Assembly (NCBI RefSeq): GCF_001905665.1
Contig: NZ_LIVX01000005.1
Location: forward strand, 520,134-584,133
Direction: 5' to 3'
DNA length: 64,000 nucleotides
DNA from: Streptomyces sp. CB02261
GTDB lineage: Bacteria > Actinomycetota > Actinomycetes > Streptomycetales > Streptomycetaceae
Below are positions 1-8,120 of this stretch, piece after piece. Below the pieces are notes generated by a model. The model searched no databases. It was not told where the DNA came from and worked only from the letters and a program-made list of their open reading frames with translations. Positions within the stretch are counted from its first letter, which is position 1, and the number at the start of each line of letters is the position of its first letter. Both the position numbers and the translations under genes were made by a program.

Positions 1-125
1 CATCCCCTCCTCGGCCTGCCCTCTGAGTGCACCTGAACGCAGAAGTCGACGGACGTCGTCGGTCGCGTCCGCATCAATGGCGTAGGGGCTGTGCTCCGTG
101 AGTAGGACTGGCGGGCATGCGCAGA

Positions 126-158
126 TCTCATCGCCGACGGCAGCCGTCGGCGATGAGA
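126..158. repeat. 33-nt near-perfect palindrome
   Basis: Two 16-base arms (126-141 and 143-158) are exact reverse complements around a single A at 142. The left arm begins TCTCATCGCC. As RNA it would be a very stable hairpin, so it may be a terminator of a gene ending left of the window, an operator or an element end. No T-run follows it. The rest of 1-291 shows no gene I can support. Confidence 0.7.
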
Positions 159-291
159 ATGCAGCCGGGCACGGCTCACCGGGAGCCGACTGCCCGCACC
201 GCGCTGGCATCCTGCGGCACCAAGGGCTTGAGCGTCGCAGGATGCGCGTCCGCTTGGAGCGGGGTGGAGCGTCGTCGGCTTCCGGACTCCG

Positions 292-651
292 CTACCTGGT
301 GGGAGGGGCGCCGGTCAGATGTGGCTGTGCTTCTGTCCCGCGGGCGCGGTGTGCCTCGTCCTGCACGAGCAGGGAGAGGAGGGAGGCCACGGGCAGGCCC
401 GCCTCCGCCGGGTGGCGCAGCACCCTGTCCGGCTCGATGCGGTACGTGTTGCTGCGTCCGTCGCGGGTGTGGGAGAGGTATCCGCCCTGCTCGAGGTCGG
501 AGATGATCCGTTGGACGGCCCGCTCTGTCACCCGGCAGCGGGCGGCGATGTCGCGGACCCGGGCGCTGGGGTCGTCGGCGATGGCCGCGAGTACGCGTGC
601 GTGGTTGGTGAGGAACGTCCAGCCTCTGTGGGGTTCGGGCACTGCAGTCAT
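292..651 (-). CDS. winged helix-turn-helix transcriptional regulator
   Basis: This is a 119-residue protein with a MarR/GntR-like winged helix at about residues 12-75. It contains VRDIAARCRVTERAVQRII as recognition helices and GGYLSHTRDGRSNTYRI as the wing. There is no ligand-binding domain; the tail after residue 80 is short. In-frame ATGs also exist at 660 and 675. I chose 651 because a short purine stretch (TGAGGT) lies just before it, although the spacing is tight. The gene is divergent from the STAS gene at 757, and the shared 100-base gap carries an inverted repeat. I infer a small DNA-binding regulator that may control itself and its neighbour. Confidence 0.75.
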   Translation of the reverse strand: MTAVPEPHRGWTFLTNHARVLAAIADDPSARVRDIAARCRVTERAVQRIISDLEQGGYLSHTRDGRSNTYRIEPDRVLRHPAEAGLPVASLLSLLVQDEAHRARGTEAQPHLTGAPPTR

Positions 652-673
652 GTACCTCATTCTAGGGACCGGC

Positions 674-690
674 ATTGCATGAGAAGCAAT
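674..690. promoter_or_regulatory. candidate operator between divergent genes
   Basis: The inverted repeat ATTGC-N7-GCAAT sits between the divergent HTH regulator and the STAS gene. This is the size and place expected for an operator bound by a dimeric winged-helix protein. No binding evidence is available from sequence. Confidence 0.4.
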
Positions 691-756
691 ACATGACATA
701 GTTTTCGTGCAACAGGTGGCATGATTCTGAGCGGGAACCACAGGAAGGGGCCGACG

Positions 757-1167
757 ATGTCTCTGGACGGGACCGTCATGACCAGGCGCGAGTCCGGTGC
801 CGCTACAAGCGGGCAGGGGGCGGCCGAACAGGCCGCTGGAGAGTTCCTGGACCGGCCCGCGGTGCTGCAGTACGAAGCACACGGCACATGGGTGGTCGTC
901 GCGAGCGGCGCCTACGACATGGAGACCATCGCCCCGCTGTCGGCAGCGCTGGAGACCGCGGCCGAGAAGTACGAGAGGGTGGTTCTGGATGTCTCCGGCG
1001 TCACCTTCGCGGACTCGACCTTCCTGAATCTGTTGGTCTCCACCCATCGCAGAACCGATCTGCGCCTGGCCGGCCCGACACCGCAGGTGAAGCGGATCCT
1101 GGAGATCACGGGGCTCGACACCGTCCTGAAGATGAGGGACACACTGAAAGACGCCACCGCCTGTTAG
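757..1167 (+). CDS. STAS-domain protein, anti-sigma factor antagonist type
   Basis: This 136-residue protein has a STAS domain at about residues 35-130. The family (SpoIIAA/RsbV) binds an anti-sigma kinase and frees a sigma factor when unphosphorylated; phosphorylation is on a conserved serine. Here the loop reads FADSTFLNLL, with Ser87 as the likely phosphosite. The start at 757 has AGGAAGG eight bases upstream; earlier in-frame ATGs lack this. The gene stands alone, with its cognate kinase not adjacent. A HATPase-fold protein at 62141 and a SpoIIE phosphatase at 63004 belong to the same kind of circuit but are far away. Confidence 0.85.
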   Translation: MSLDGTVMTRRESGAATSGQGAAEQAAGEFLDRPAVLQYEAHGTWVVVASGAYDMETIAPLSAALETAAEKYERVVLDVSGVTFADSTFLNLLVSTHRRTDLRLAGPTPQVKRILEITGLDTVLKMRDTLKDATAC

Positions 1168-1221
1168 GACTGGCGGAAGCCGACGCGGTCCCCAGAGGCT
1201 GAGCGATGGACGGCCGGTGTG

Positions 1222-1452
1222 TCAGTGAACAAGCCTCAGCGCGGATGCGGCGATGGCGGTGAGTACGGCCACCGGGAGCATGACGCCCCGAAGCCGGGAC
1301 AGCTGCTCTCTGATACCCCGGCCTGTGACGCCGGGCCCGGCGCTGTGTGACTGAAGTGGCGTTCCACACTGCGGACAAGGCAGATCCTGCTCGTGCAACT
1401 CGTACGCTGCCTCTGGGCGGACCGCGCTGGGATTCTCGTCCTTCAACCTCAT
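1222..1452 (-). CDS. small zinc-ribbon-like membrane protein (hypothetical)
   Basis: This 76-residue reading frame has one CPQC pair near residue 30 followed by a Thr/Pro turn, as in half of a zinc ribbon. A hydrophobic segment (GVMLPVAVLTAIAASAL) lies at the C-terminus. No good ribosome binding site is visible, and I do not recognise a family. It could be the surviving part of a larger protein. Confidence 0.35.
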   Translation of the reverse strand: MRLKDENPSAVRPEAAYELHEQDLPCPQCGTPLQSHSAGPGVTGRGIREQLSRLRGVMLPVAVLTAIAASALRLVH

Positions 1453-1638
1453 GCATGAGACAACGCCGCGTCGGGACGCAGGTAGCGGGCATGGCGCCCG
1501 GTGCTGATTCCGTCGCCGCGTCGGGCGCTATCCAGCTTCAGTGGAGTCCTGTCCTGCCGTCGACCGAGCACGCCCAGCCCCCGTACATGCTGCCGGGGCG
1601 CCGGGCCGCCACCGGGCACCCCGTCGCAGCCGCGACCG

Positions 1639-2290
1639 CTAGGTCAGGCGTCGCCGAACGCGATCAGAAATCCGTCCTGCGCCGGCGCGAACACCCTCCC
1701 CTGCGCCGTTCCGAGCCCCGACACGGTAGCCCCGCCAGTCGCTCTCCGCGACGACGTTCTCCATCGGATGCGGCTCCGCGGACAGCCGGTACGACCAGAC
1801 CCTCTTCCCTGTCTGCTCCTCCAGGACCACCAGCTCGCCGGAGCCGTCGGCCACGTACACGTGCCCCCCGGCGACCAGGCGTACCGTCGCCGCCTGGCGC
1901 GGGCTCGTGTACGTCCAGCGCGTGGCGTATCCGGCGGTGGTGTCGAGGGCCTTTACCACCCCCCTCGGTTGGCGACGTACACCCGTCCCGTGCCGAACGC
2001 GGGGGTGGCGTCGGCGGGCAGCTTCCGCACCACGGCGCCCGTCCGGCGGTCGTAGGCGACGACGTTCGAGTCGTCGGCGAAGCTGTTCCGCAACCACAGG
2101 GCGCCGTCGCCCGACGCGGTGGGGTTCCCGCCCCCTCCGGACATGTCAGGCCTGTCGTAGCGCCGCAGTTCCTTCCCGGTCGCCCGGTCCAGCCGCTGGT
2201 AGGCGAGGTCGTCGAAGCCGATCCAGACGCCTTCCTCGTCGACGAGCTGCTCCCATGTACTTTCGGGAGCGCACCTTGCCGTTTCCCCAC
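1639..2290 (-). pseudogene. PQQ-type beta-propeller protein, C-terminal part, frameshifted
   Basis: Read right to left, the first part gives propeller-like text (DRATGKELRRYD, DRRTGAVVRKLPADATPAFG, VYVANRGG). It then stops where a run of six C (1959-1964 on the plus strand) breaks the frame. One extra base there restores VVKALDTTAGYATRWTYTSP, then HVYVADGSGELVVLEEQTGK. These repeats with aromatic and Gly positions are typical of PQQ-like WD40-style propellers. The N-terminal half is absent; the sequence right of about 2290 belongs to another relic. Lesion and truncation suggest a decayed gene, although a homopolymer sequencing error at the C-run is possible. The bases 1453-1638 hold no gene I can support. 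Confidence 0.6.
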
Positions 2291-2409
2291 CGCTCTGCCC
2301 TCCACGCCGTTCGCGGCCTTCACCGAGACCCGGCCCCTGGCCTCCGTCCCGTCCCTGCCCGCGCCCGAAACGCTTGAAGTGTTCCCCCCCGGCCCCGCCC
2401 TCGTCGATT

Positions 2410-3000
2410 GAGGACGTGGCGCAGACCGCGGCCGACGCTCCGGCGGGAGAGAGCGAGCCGTCCAAGACCGAGGACCCAGGCAGCACCGACACCGACACCG
2501 CCACGACCCCGCGCGGCCCCGAGACCGAGCCCGAGTTCGGCACGCGAGAGCCGCCCGAACCGGGTGACCTGCACGCCCCCGAGGTCCAAGTCCTCGGGCC
2601 CATCACCGTCACCGGGATCGCCTCCACCGGCCACGGCCCCAAACTCGCCCAGATCGTCACCTACCCTTACTTCAAACCCGGCGAGCCCGACACCGTCCGC
2701 GAGGCCATGGGCCCATGCTCGCCCTGGTCCAAGCCCACCTGCAGACCCGCATCTCGCAGCTGCGTAACCAACTCGGCGCCGACCTGGACGGCGCGCTCTA
2801 CCTCCCCAGGGACCGCACCGGCATCTGCCGGCTTTCGCCCAAGGTCCGCTGCGACTGGGACCGCTTCACCACGCTCTCCGAACGCGGCCTGGCCAAAGGA
2901 CCCTCCACTCCCCGACCTCGACGCCGCCCGCCGCGCCGTACGCCGGGGCCTGCCGCGCCGCGACCTGCGGCAGAGGACCCCCGCACACTGCCGGGAACAG
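2410..3000 (+). pseudogene. LysM/BTAD-type transcriptional regulator relic
   Basis: In one frame (2413-2712) an acidic Pro/Thr linker is followed by VQVLGPITVTGIAS and YFKPGEPDTVREAMGP. A shift near 2712 continues as VQAHLQTRISQLRNQLGADL and DRTGICRLSPKVRCDWDRF. Another shift near 2900 gives LPDLDAARRAVRRGLP. This order (small OmpR-like winged helix, then the start of a BTAD domain) is that of the large Streptomyces LysM/BTAD regulators. The N-terminal membrane and LysM parts and most of the BTAD are missing. A second relic of the same family lies at 23092-23800. It is clearly non-functional. Confidence 0.6.
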
Positions 3001-3170
3001 CGGCTCCAGCTGTGCCGACGGGCGATGAGGGGTCTGCACACAGACATATTGATCATCGTGTCCTGGCCGGTGACCGGGCGGCGGCTGCGGGCCCGCCCAG
3101 CTCGGTGGAAGGCGATGGAAGCATGGGCGAGCACGCCAGGACGTCCTGGCCGGACCAGCGCGGCCGCCGC

Positions 3171-3461
3171 TCACCGAGCACGCCCGAGGCCCTTTCCCGT
3201 ACAACGCTCGGGTGCTGACTCCTGCTCCGGGTCGGTGGCGGCCCGCGCCGAGGGAACGGGACAGGAATCCTTCCTTCGTGGCGATCGCCCCTGTGTCATC
3301 TCGGCGAACCACCACGTACCTGCCACCACGCACCCCAGCAGCAGTCCGTTCAACATGGCCCTGGGCCAGGTGGCTTGCTCCGCCCAGCGGTGCATGGCGG
3401 TCAGCGCCCCCCAGCTGACCAGCAGGACACACGCAACCCTTACACGTCGGTGTCTGAACAT
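3171..3461 (-). CDS. small two-helix membrane protein (hypothetical)
   Basis: The 96-residue product starts MFRHRRVRVACVLLVSWG, with membrane segments at about residues 8-24 and 35-55 (MLNGLLLGCVVAGTWWF) and a polar C-terminus. An alternative GTG start lies at 3494; no strong ribosome binding site decides between them. A related but broken copy is at 15720-15981, so the sequence has been duplicated within the window. I do not know the function. Confidence 0.45.
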   Translation of the reverse strand: MFRHRRVRVACVLLVSWGALTAMHRWAEQATWPRAMLNGLLLGCVVAGTWWFAEMTQGRSPRRKDSCPVPSARAATDPEQESAPERCTGKGLGRAR

Positions 3462-3785
3462 GTCGACCCGGCTACCCGAGGCAACAGCGATCACACCGTC
3501 CCGCGCACGCCTCGCAGGAGGCCTGAGGTGCCGGTGGGGTGAGATCCAGTCGGTCGATGACTACGAAGCCCGAGCCGGTGTTCTGGCGCAGGACGAGTGC
3601 GCCGTCCCTGGTGTGGACCATGTCGGCGTTCTGTCGGTGAAGGAAGGACGTCCGAGATTGTTGCCGGTGACGACGCGACCCAGGCAACTCCCCGCCGAGG
3701 TATGGGGAGGTCGAGGCAGCGAACCTGTTGGTCTCAGGCTTGGCGGGTAGGCGGGGACCTCTGGTGACGGTCTTCGAGAGGGGCG

Positions 3786-4538
3786 ATGGTGACGGGCGCG
3801 TGGGTTGCGGGCGGGTGGGGCCTGTTCGCGGGTGCGGCTTTGCTGGTGGGGGCTGCTGTCGGCTCGTTGGTGCGGGTTCCGCCACGGTTGATCGCCCTGG
3901 TCATGGCATTTGGCAGTGGTGTGCTGATGGCGGCGGTGTCGTTCGAGCTGATAGCTGAGGCGTACGAACGCTCCGGCATGTGGCCGGTGGTGGCCGGGGC
4001 AGTCGGCGGGGCGGCCGTCTACTCGGGGGCTAACGCCCTGTTGGCCCGGCGTGGCGCCAAGCACCGTAAGCGCTCCGGAGAGCAGCAGCCGTCCGAGGCC
4101 GAGGCGCCGGGGTCGGGCAATGCCATCGCCCTGGGGGCACTGCTCGACGGTATCCCGGAGTCCGTGGTCATCGGCACCAGCCTGCTGGGTGGCGGGCATC
4201 TGGGGGTGGCGACGGTGGGGGCGGTGTTCATCAGCAACCTCCCCGAGGGTCTCGCGAGCGCTGCCGGAATGCGCGGCGCCGGGCGCAGCCGCCGGTATGT
4301 GTTCACCCTGTGGGGAAGCATCGCCGTGATCAGCGGGCTGGCCGCGCTGGCCGGGTACGCCTTGTTGGGGGGAGCGTCCGAAGCGGCGATGGCGATGATC
4401 ACGGCTGTAGCCGGCGGTGCGATCCTGGCGATGGTCGCGGACACGATGATTCCCGAGGCATACAGCAAGGTGCATCTGCTGACGGGACTGGTCACCGTGG
4501 TCGGATTCCTGTCGGCGTTCGCCATGGCTCATCTGTAG
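3786..4538 (+). CDS. ZIP-family metal transporter
   Basis: This 250-residue integral membrane protein has about eight hydrophobic segments and a hydrophilic loop at residues 88-112. ZIP transporters move divalent metals into the cytosol. Visible family marks are GALLDGIPESVVIG (residues 117-130) in the metal-binding helix IV and ISNLPEGLASA (149-159) in helix V. The usual His before xxPE in helix IV is Asp here, a variation seen in distant ZIP/GufA-like members, so the metal is uncertain. The loop lacks the usual His cluster. GAGAGGGG lies a few bases before the ATG. The gene is monocistronic between relics and a convergent XRE gene. Confidence 0.85.
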   Translation: MVTGAWVAGGWGLFAGAALLVGAAVGSLVRVPPRLIALVMAFGSGVLMAAVSFELIAEAYERSGMWPVVAGAVGGAAVYSGANALLARRGAKHRKRSGEQQPSEAEAPGSGNAIALGALLDGIPESVVIGTSLLGGGHLGVATVGAVFISNLPEGLASAAGMRGAGRSRRYVFTLWGSIAVISGLAALAGYALLGGASEAAMAMITAVAGGAILAMVADTMIPEAYSKVHLLTGLVTVVGFLSAFAMAHL

Positions 4539-4596
4539 GCGCGGCGGAGGGAAGCCGAGCGGGCCTCACCGCGCGCCTCGGGCACCCGGCAGCCCT

Positions 4597-5466
4597 TCAG
4601 GGCTGGTTCGTTGCGGTGATGTATGTCTTGATGGCGTCGGTGATGAAGTGGCGGCTGCTGTCAGGGTCGAGGGCCTTGGCCTGGAGGTGGTCGTACATCA
4701 TGCTGTAGTGCTGCACGTCGGACGGCTTCTCCAGGTAGAGATCGCTGGTGAACCGTTCCAGGTACACCACGGCCCCTGGGCTGTCGGCGGATCTCAGGAT
4801 GGAGAAATGTCCTGACAGGCCCGGGTGGGCACCCGTGGTGTAGGGGAGGACCTGCACGGTGATGTGCGGTTCGGAGCCGAGCGTGATCAGGTGCTCCAGT
4901 TGTTCGCGCATGATGTCGGGACTGCCGATGACGCGGCGCAGTGCTGATTCGTCCAGGACGATCCACAGACGCAGCGGGCGGGCCGTGTCGTAGATCCGGT
5001 GCTGACGGCGTAGCCGCACCTTGAGACGCGTGGCGGACTGTTCGGCAGTGAGCTGAGGGATCGTTTCCCCAATGACGGCCTGGGCGTATGCGGGGGTCTG
5101 CAGCAGAGCCGGGACCGTCATGGGCTCGTAGGTGTGGAGGGTGGCGGCATCGGTCTCCAGGGCGACATAGAAGCTCTGGGGGATGTCGCCGTAGATGTTC
5201 CACCAGCCCGGCTGTGTGGATTCTCTGGCCATCCGCATGAGCGAGTCGACGACCTGCTGGTCCGTCACTCCGTAGAGAGCGCACAGATCGCGTACATCGC
5301 GGGGCCTGATGGTCCGGTTACCGTTCTCCAGGTGACTGATCTTGGCCTGGGAAACCATCAGCCGCTCGGCCACCTCGGTGCCCTTCAGCCCGCTGGCCTG
5401 ACGCAGCCGACGGAGCTCGGCCCCCAGACGCCGCTTCTTGACGGTGGGATTGCTGTTCGCCGCCAC
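4597..5466 (-). CDS. XRE-family regulator with DUF5753 domain
   Basis: The 289-residue protein has an N-terminal helix-turn-helix at about residues 12-70 (LKGTEVAERLMVSQAKISHL) and a C-terminal DUF5753 domain from about 100 to the end (YEPMTVPALLQTPAYA, then HITVQVLPYTTGAHPGL). These are abundant in Streptomyces and related to BldB/WhiJ-associated regulators. They are usually followed by a small DUF397 protein that binds them. No DUF397 gene follows here, as the downstream side is the convergent ZIP gene. So this is an orphan regulator whose partner is lost or elsewhere. Confidence 0.9.
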   Translation of the reverse strand: MAANSNPTVKKRRLGAELRRLRQASGLKGTEVAERLMVSQAKISHLENGNRTIRPRDVRDLCALYGVTDQQVVDSLMRMARESTQPGWWNIYGDIPQSFYVALETDAATLHTYEPMTVPALLQTPAYAQAVIGETIPQLTAEQSATRLKVRLRRQHRIYDTARPLRLWIVLDESALRRVIGSPDIMREQLEHLITLGSEPHITVQVLPYTTGAHPGLSGHFSILRSADSPGAVVYLERFTSDLYLEKPSDVQHYSMMYDHLQAKALDPDSSRHFITDAIKTYITATNQP

Positions 5467-5689
5467 GCCCGGTGTACCTCCGACAAGTCACTGTTCCGGC
5501 CCGCAGATTGCCACGAAGAGGGGCTTGCCGATCAAGCGCCATGCCGTCGGCTCATGGGCAGCCGAAACGGACGGTTACATTGGCATTTGCCGCACGGCGG
5601 TACAGGCGTCAGTCGCCGACTGGAGGAATCGAGAACAGCCACTGATCGACCACGTCCTGGTGGTACCCGGCGCGGGGTCAGCTCCCCAC

Positions 5690-5822
5690 ACGCGCCCCGC
5701 CGCGGCTCGTGCCGCCTGCGGCGCAGATGCCCTTCCGGGCGCATGGGTCACTGTCTCCCGGACCTTCGGCCTGGTCCAGGTCTCCTCCCCGGGCAAGCGA
5801 GCGGCGCTGAGCCGGAGGGCGT
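5690..5822. repeat. diverged repeat shared with 10005-10135
   Basis: Both segments begin ACGCGCCCCGCCG, share CCTGCGGCGCAG and end with GGCGGCGCTGA, with clear but imperfect similarity between. On the minus strand both encode a similar basic stretch (PGEETWTRPKVRE versus PARETRTRQKARE). They look like fragments of one gene family left in two places. The remainder of 5467-5933 holds no gene I recognise. Confidence 0.4.
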
Positions 5823-5933
5823 AAGAGGAGCTCTTCCCGGCCGCCCGCAACTGCTCCCGGCCATCGTCCGCCCGCCGCGAGGGCGTGTGGACGACGGTGT
5901 GGCGCGGGAGCAGTCCGCTTATCAGCGCGTGGG

Positions 5934-6245
5934 TCAGAAGTCGATACAGACCGGACCCTGGTTGACGTTGATGAGGCCGGCCTGGGTGACGGCGGAGTTG
6001 CAGCTGAAGTTCACGTCACCGCCCTTGCTCTCTCCCGCTTCGCCAAGGGGGCCGAAGTCGACGCAGACGGGACCCTGGTTGACGTTCACCGCGCCGAACT
6101 GCGTGGTGGAGTCGTTGCACAGCCCGTAGGCCGCCGGCTCCTCGCCCCGCTCGGAGTGATCGTTGGCTGAGGCGATGCCAGGACCGGCCATCACCGCGGC
6201 AGCAGTAAGAGCAACGGCCGCGAAGGTCTTGCGGAAGGACAGCAT
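5934..6245 (-). CDS. small secreted protein with tandem NVNQGPVCxDF repeats
   Basis: The 103-residue product has a signal peptide (LSFRKTFAAVALTAAAVMAG, cleavage likely after ASA near residue 27). The mature part holds two copies of a cysteine unit: CNDSTTQFGAVNVNQGPVCV and CNSAVTQAGLINVNQGPVCI. The paired cysteines suggest two disulfide loops. GGAG precedes the ATG at 6245 by nine bases, so the longer upstream start is unlikely. Short secreted repeat proteins like this are found on Streptomyces aerial structures (chaplins, rodlins), but this is not one I can name. Role unknown, probably cell-surface. Confidence 0.7.
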   Translation of the reverse strand: MLSFRKTFAAVALTAAAVMAGPGIASANDHSERGEEPAAYGLCNDSTTQFGAVNVNQGPVCVDFGPLGEAGESKGGDVNFSCNSAVTQAGLINVNQGPVCIDF

Positions 6246-6585
6246 GATGTATCTCCAGGAAGTGGAGGTCAGGGACACAGCAGACTCAACCAGCGCCCGC
6301 TTCTACCCGCACGCCGGGGATACGCCACTTGGACCGCCGAGCGCTCCGACGTACTCCCTGCCACTCCACTGCCGCTGCCGCTGCCGCTGCCCCTGCCCCG
6401 GTATCGGTTCCGGCCCGGGGGAGTGGCGTCGCGCGGCTGACGAGGGGCTCGAGAACGGGTCCGGGGCCGTCGTAGGCAGAGCTGTGGGAACGGGACTCGG
6501 CCAAGTGGGCGCCTCGCCTGGCAGGAGCCGCCGTTCACGCTGAGCCTGATTCCACTGGCCGCGGCCGCAAGGGCGTCCATGTCTT

Positions 6586-6609
6586 GTACTCCAGCCGCGG
6601 CTGGAGTAC
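6586..6609. promoter_or_regulatory. 24-bp perfect palindrome upstream of 6638
   Basis: GTACTCCAGCCG (6586-6597) is followed directly by its exact reverse complement (6598-6609). It ends 28 bases before the ATG at 6638, ahead of the GAGGAGA ribosome binding site. A dyad this long and gapless is more typical of an operator or a recombination/cruciform site than of a terminator. Confidence 0.6.
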
Positions 6610-6637
6610 CCCCATCCCCCGCGCGAGGAGAGCCATC

Positions 6638-6922
6638 ATGCCCAGAGCCGCTACGACCAAGGTGACCCAGCCCGTCACGGACGACAGCATCAAGGTGCGT
6701 CAGCTCAGCCACTACCAGTTCAGCTGGGTCGCCGGTGAGCCCGCCGCCCGGGGCACCCTCACCCTGCAGCTCGTACTCGATGAAGGTGCCTGGGAGGAGG
6801 TGCTGACCGTCGACGCCGACGACGCCGACGTGCTCCAGGACCTCCTGCGCAGCACACCGACCGTGCACTATGACGTCGGTCGCCGGACCCTGATGTTCGG
6901 TGTCACGGCCGTCGGCACCTGA
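6638..6922 (+). CDS. small conserved hypothetical protein
   Basis: The 94-residue soluble protein has alternating beta-like hydrophobic stretches (YQFSWVAGEPAARGTLTLQL, then WEEVLTVDADDADVLQDLL, HYDVGRRTLMFGV). There is no signal peptide or membrane segment. GAGGAGA stands seven bases before the ATG. The gene is preceded by a 24-bp palindrome that probably governs its expression. No family recognised. Confidence 0.6.
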   Translation: MPRAATTKVTQPVTDDSIKVRQLSHYQFSWVAGEPAARGTLTLQLVLDEGAWEEVLTVDADDADVLQDLLRSTPTVHYDVGRRTLMFGVTAVGT

Positions 6923-6981
6923 ACAGGCGACACCTGCCCGTCCCAATGAGGCTCCCAGGCCGCTAGGCTCTGTCATGGCGA

Positions 6982-7066
6982 TCACGAGCGGAGCCAGACC
7001 GCAAGAGCCGCGGTGGTGACCGTGCCGAGGAATATGTAGGCGCGTTTGTCGGCTCTTCGATCAATC
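6982..7066 (-). pseudogene. IS5-family transposase, C-terminal relic
   Basis: The minus strand reads KIDRRADKRAYIFLGTVTT, then AALAVWLRS and a stop. This matches the usual C-terminus of Streptomyces IS5-group transposases. Only the last 27 or so codons remain. The fragment abuts and slightly overlaps the 3' end of the sigma-factor gene. Confidence 0.6.
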
Positions 7067-7984
7067 TTTGGGCTGGTGTGCCCGGTTCGCCTCGCGAAGA
7101 GCCACCCAGGCGTCCGCTACGGGACCGACGTGCCCGAGCTTATCGGGGTTGTTCACCGTGTGGATCGTCTGGATCTGCCCGTCGAGTACAGCGAGCGCCC
7201 AGGTGCTGAGGACCTGGCCGTCCCGGTCGCGGAAGATCGCACCTGGCTGGCCGTTCACCTGCTGCGGCTCTACGACGCCACCGCCCCTGATAATAAACGG
7301 CACCAACGCCGCGAGCACCCGGACCACGTGCCCGGCACCGAGGACGACCGGCTTGAATTGCGGGGCTTTGCCGCCACTGTCGCCGATCATCTGAACGTCC
7401 GCGGCCAGCAGCTCGGCCAGCCCGTCGACATCCCCTTCCCGAAAGGCATCAAAGAAGCGTTCGGCGAGTATCTCGCGCTCCTCCCGATCGACCTCGAACC
7501 GGGCCCGGCCCGCCTCCATGTGACGACGCGCCCGCACCGCGAGCTGGTGGCACGCCACTTCCGATCGCCCCACGATCGATGCGATATCCGGGAAGCCGAA
7601 GGCGAACACCTCCCGTAACACGAAGACGGCACGCTCCAGCGGGGTGAGTCTCTCCAGCAGGAGCAGAGCTGCCATCGATAGCGAGTCCGCCAGCTCCGCC
7701 GACCGCGCCGGATCCTCGTACGGATCGGTCAACAGCGGTTCGGGGAGCCACGGCCCGGCATACTCCTCCCGCCGGACGCGGGCCGAACGCAGCACGTCGA
7801 TCGAGATCCGAGTGACCACTGTCGACAAGAATGCCCTGGGTGACCCGGGCCGGGTGGAGGTGGCCTGGTAGCGCAGCCAGGTCTCCTGGACCGCGTCCTC
7901 AGCCTCGCTCACACTGCCCAGGATCCGGTAGGCGATCGAGAACAGCAGCGGCTGCTGCTCCTGGAACTCTTCGGTCTTGGTCAT
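7061..7984 (-). CDS. ECF RNA polymerase sigma factor, SigJ/ECF41-like
   Basis: The 307-residue protein has sigma-70 region 2 at about residues 8-75 (LLFSIAYRILGSVSEAEDAV) and region 4 at about 110-165 (LTPLERAVFVLREVFAFGF). A C-terminal SnoaL-like domain (about 180-295) is the hallmark of ECF41 sigma factors, in which it modulates activity in place of an anti-sigma. GAGGAGGA lies just before the ATG at 7984. The SDR gene lies upstream on the same strand; ECF41 genes commonly sit beside small redox enzymes. The stop codon falls at the edge of an IS5 relic, so the last few residues may not be original. Confidence 0.9.
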   Translation of the reverse strand: MTKTEEFQEQQPLLFSIAYRILGSVSEAEDAVQETWLRYQATSTRPGSPRAFLSTVVTRISIDVLRSARVRREEYAGPWLPEPLLTDPYEDPARSAELADSLSMAALLLLERLTPLERAVFVLREVFAFGFPDIASIVGRSEVACHQLAVRARRHMEAGRARFEVDREEREILAERFFDAFREGDVDGLAELLAADVQMIGDSGGKAPQFKPVVLGAGHVVRVLAALVPFIIRGGGVVEPQQVNGQPGAIFRDRDGQVLSTWALAVLDGQIQTIHTVNNPDKLGHVGPVADAWVALREANRAHQPKD

Positions 7985-8120
7985 GCTGATTCCTCCTCGA
8001 ATCGCCACCCCCGCGGCCATCAGTGACCACTGCCTGTTGTGCGGCCGGTTGCAGGGCCGGGCACCTCCGGACCGGCTTTGGCGCCCGGCCCGGAGAACGC
8101 ACCGCTGTCCTGGGCCGCCA

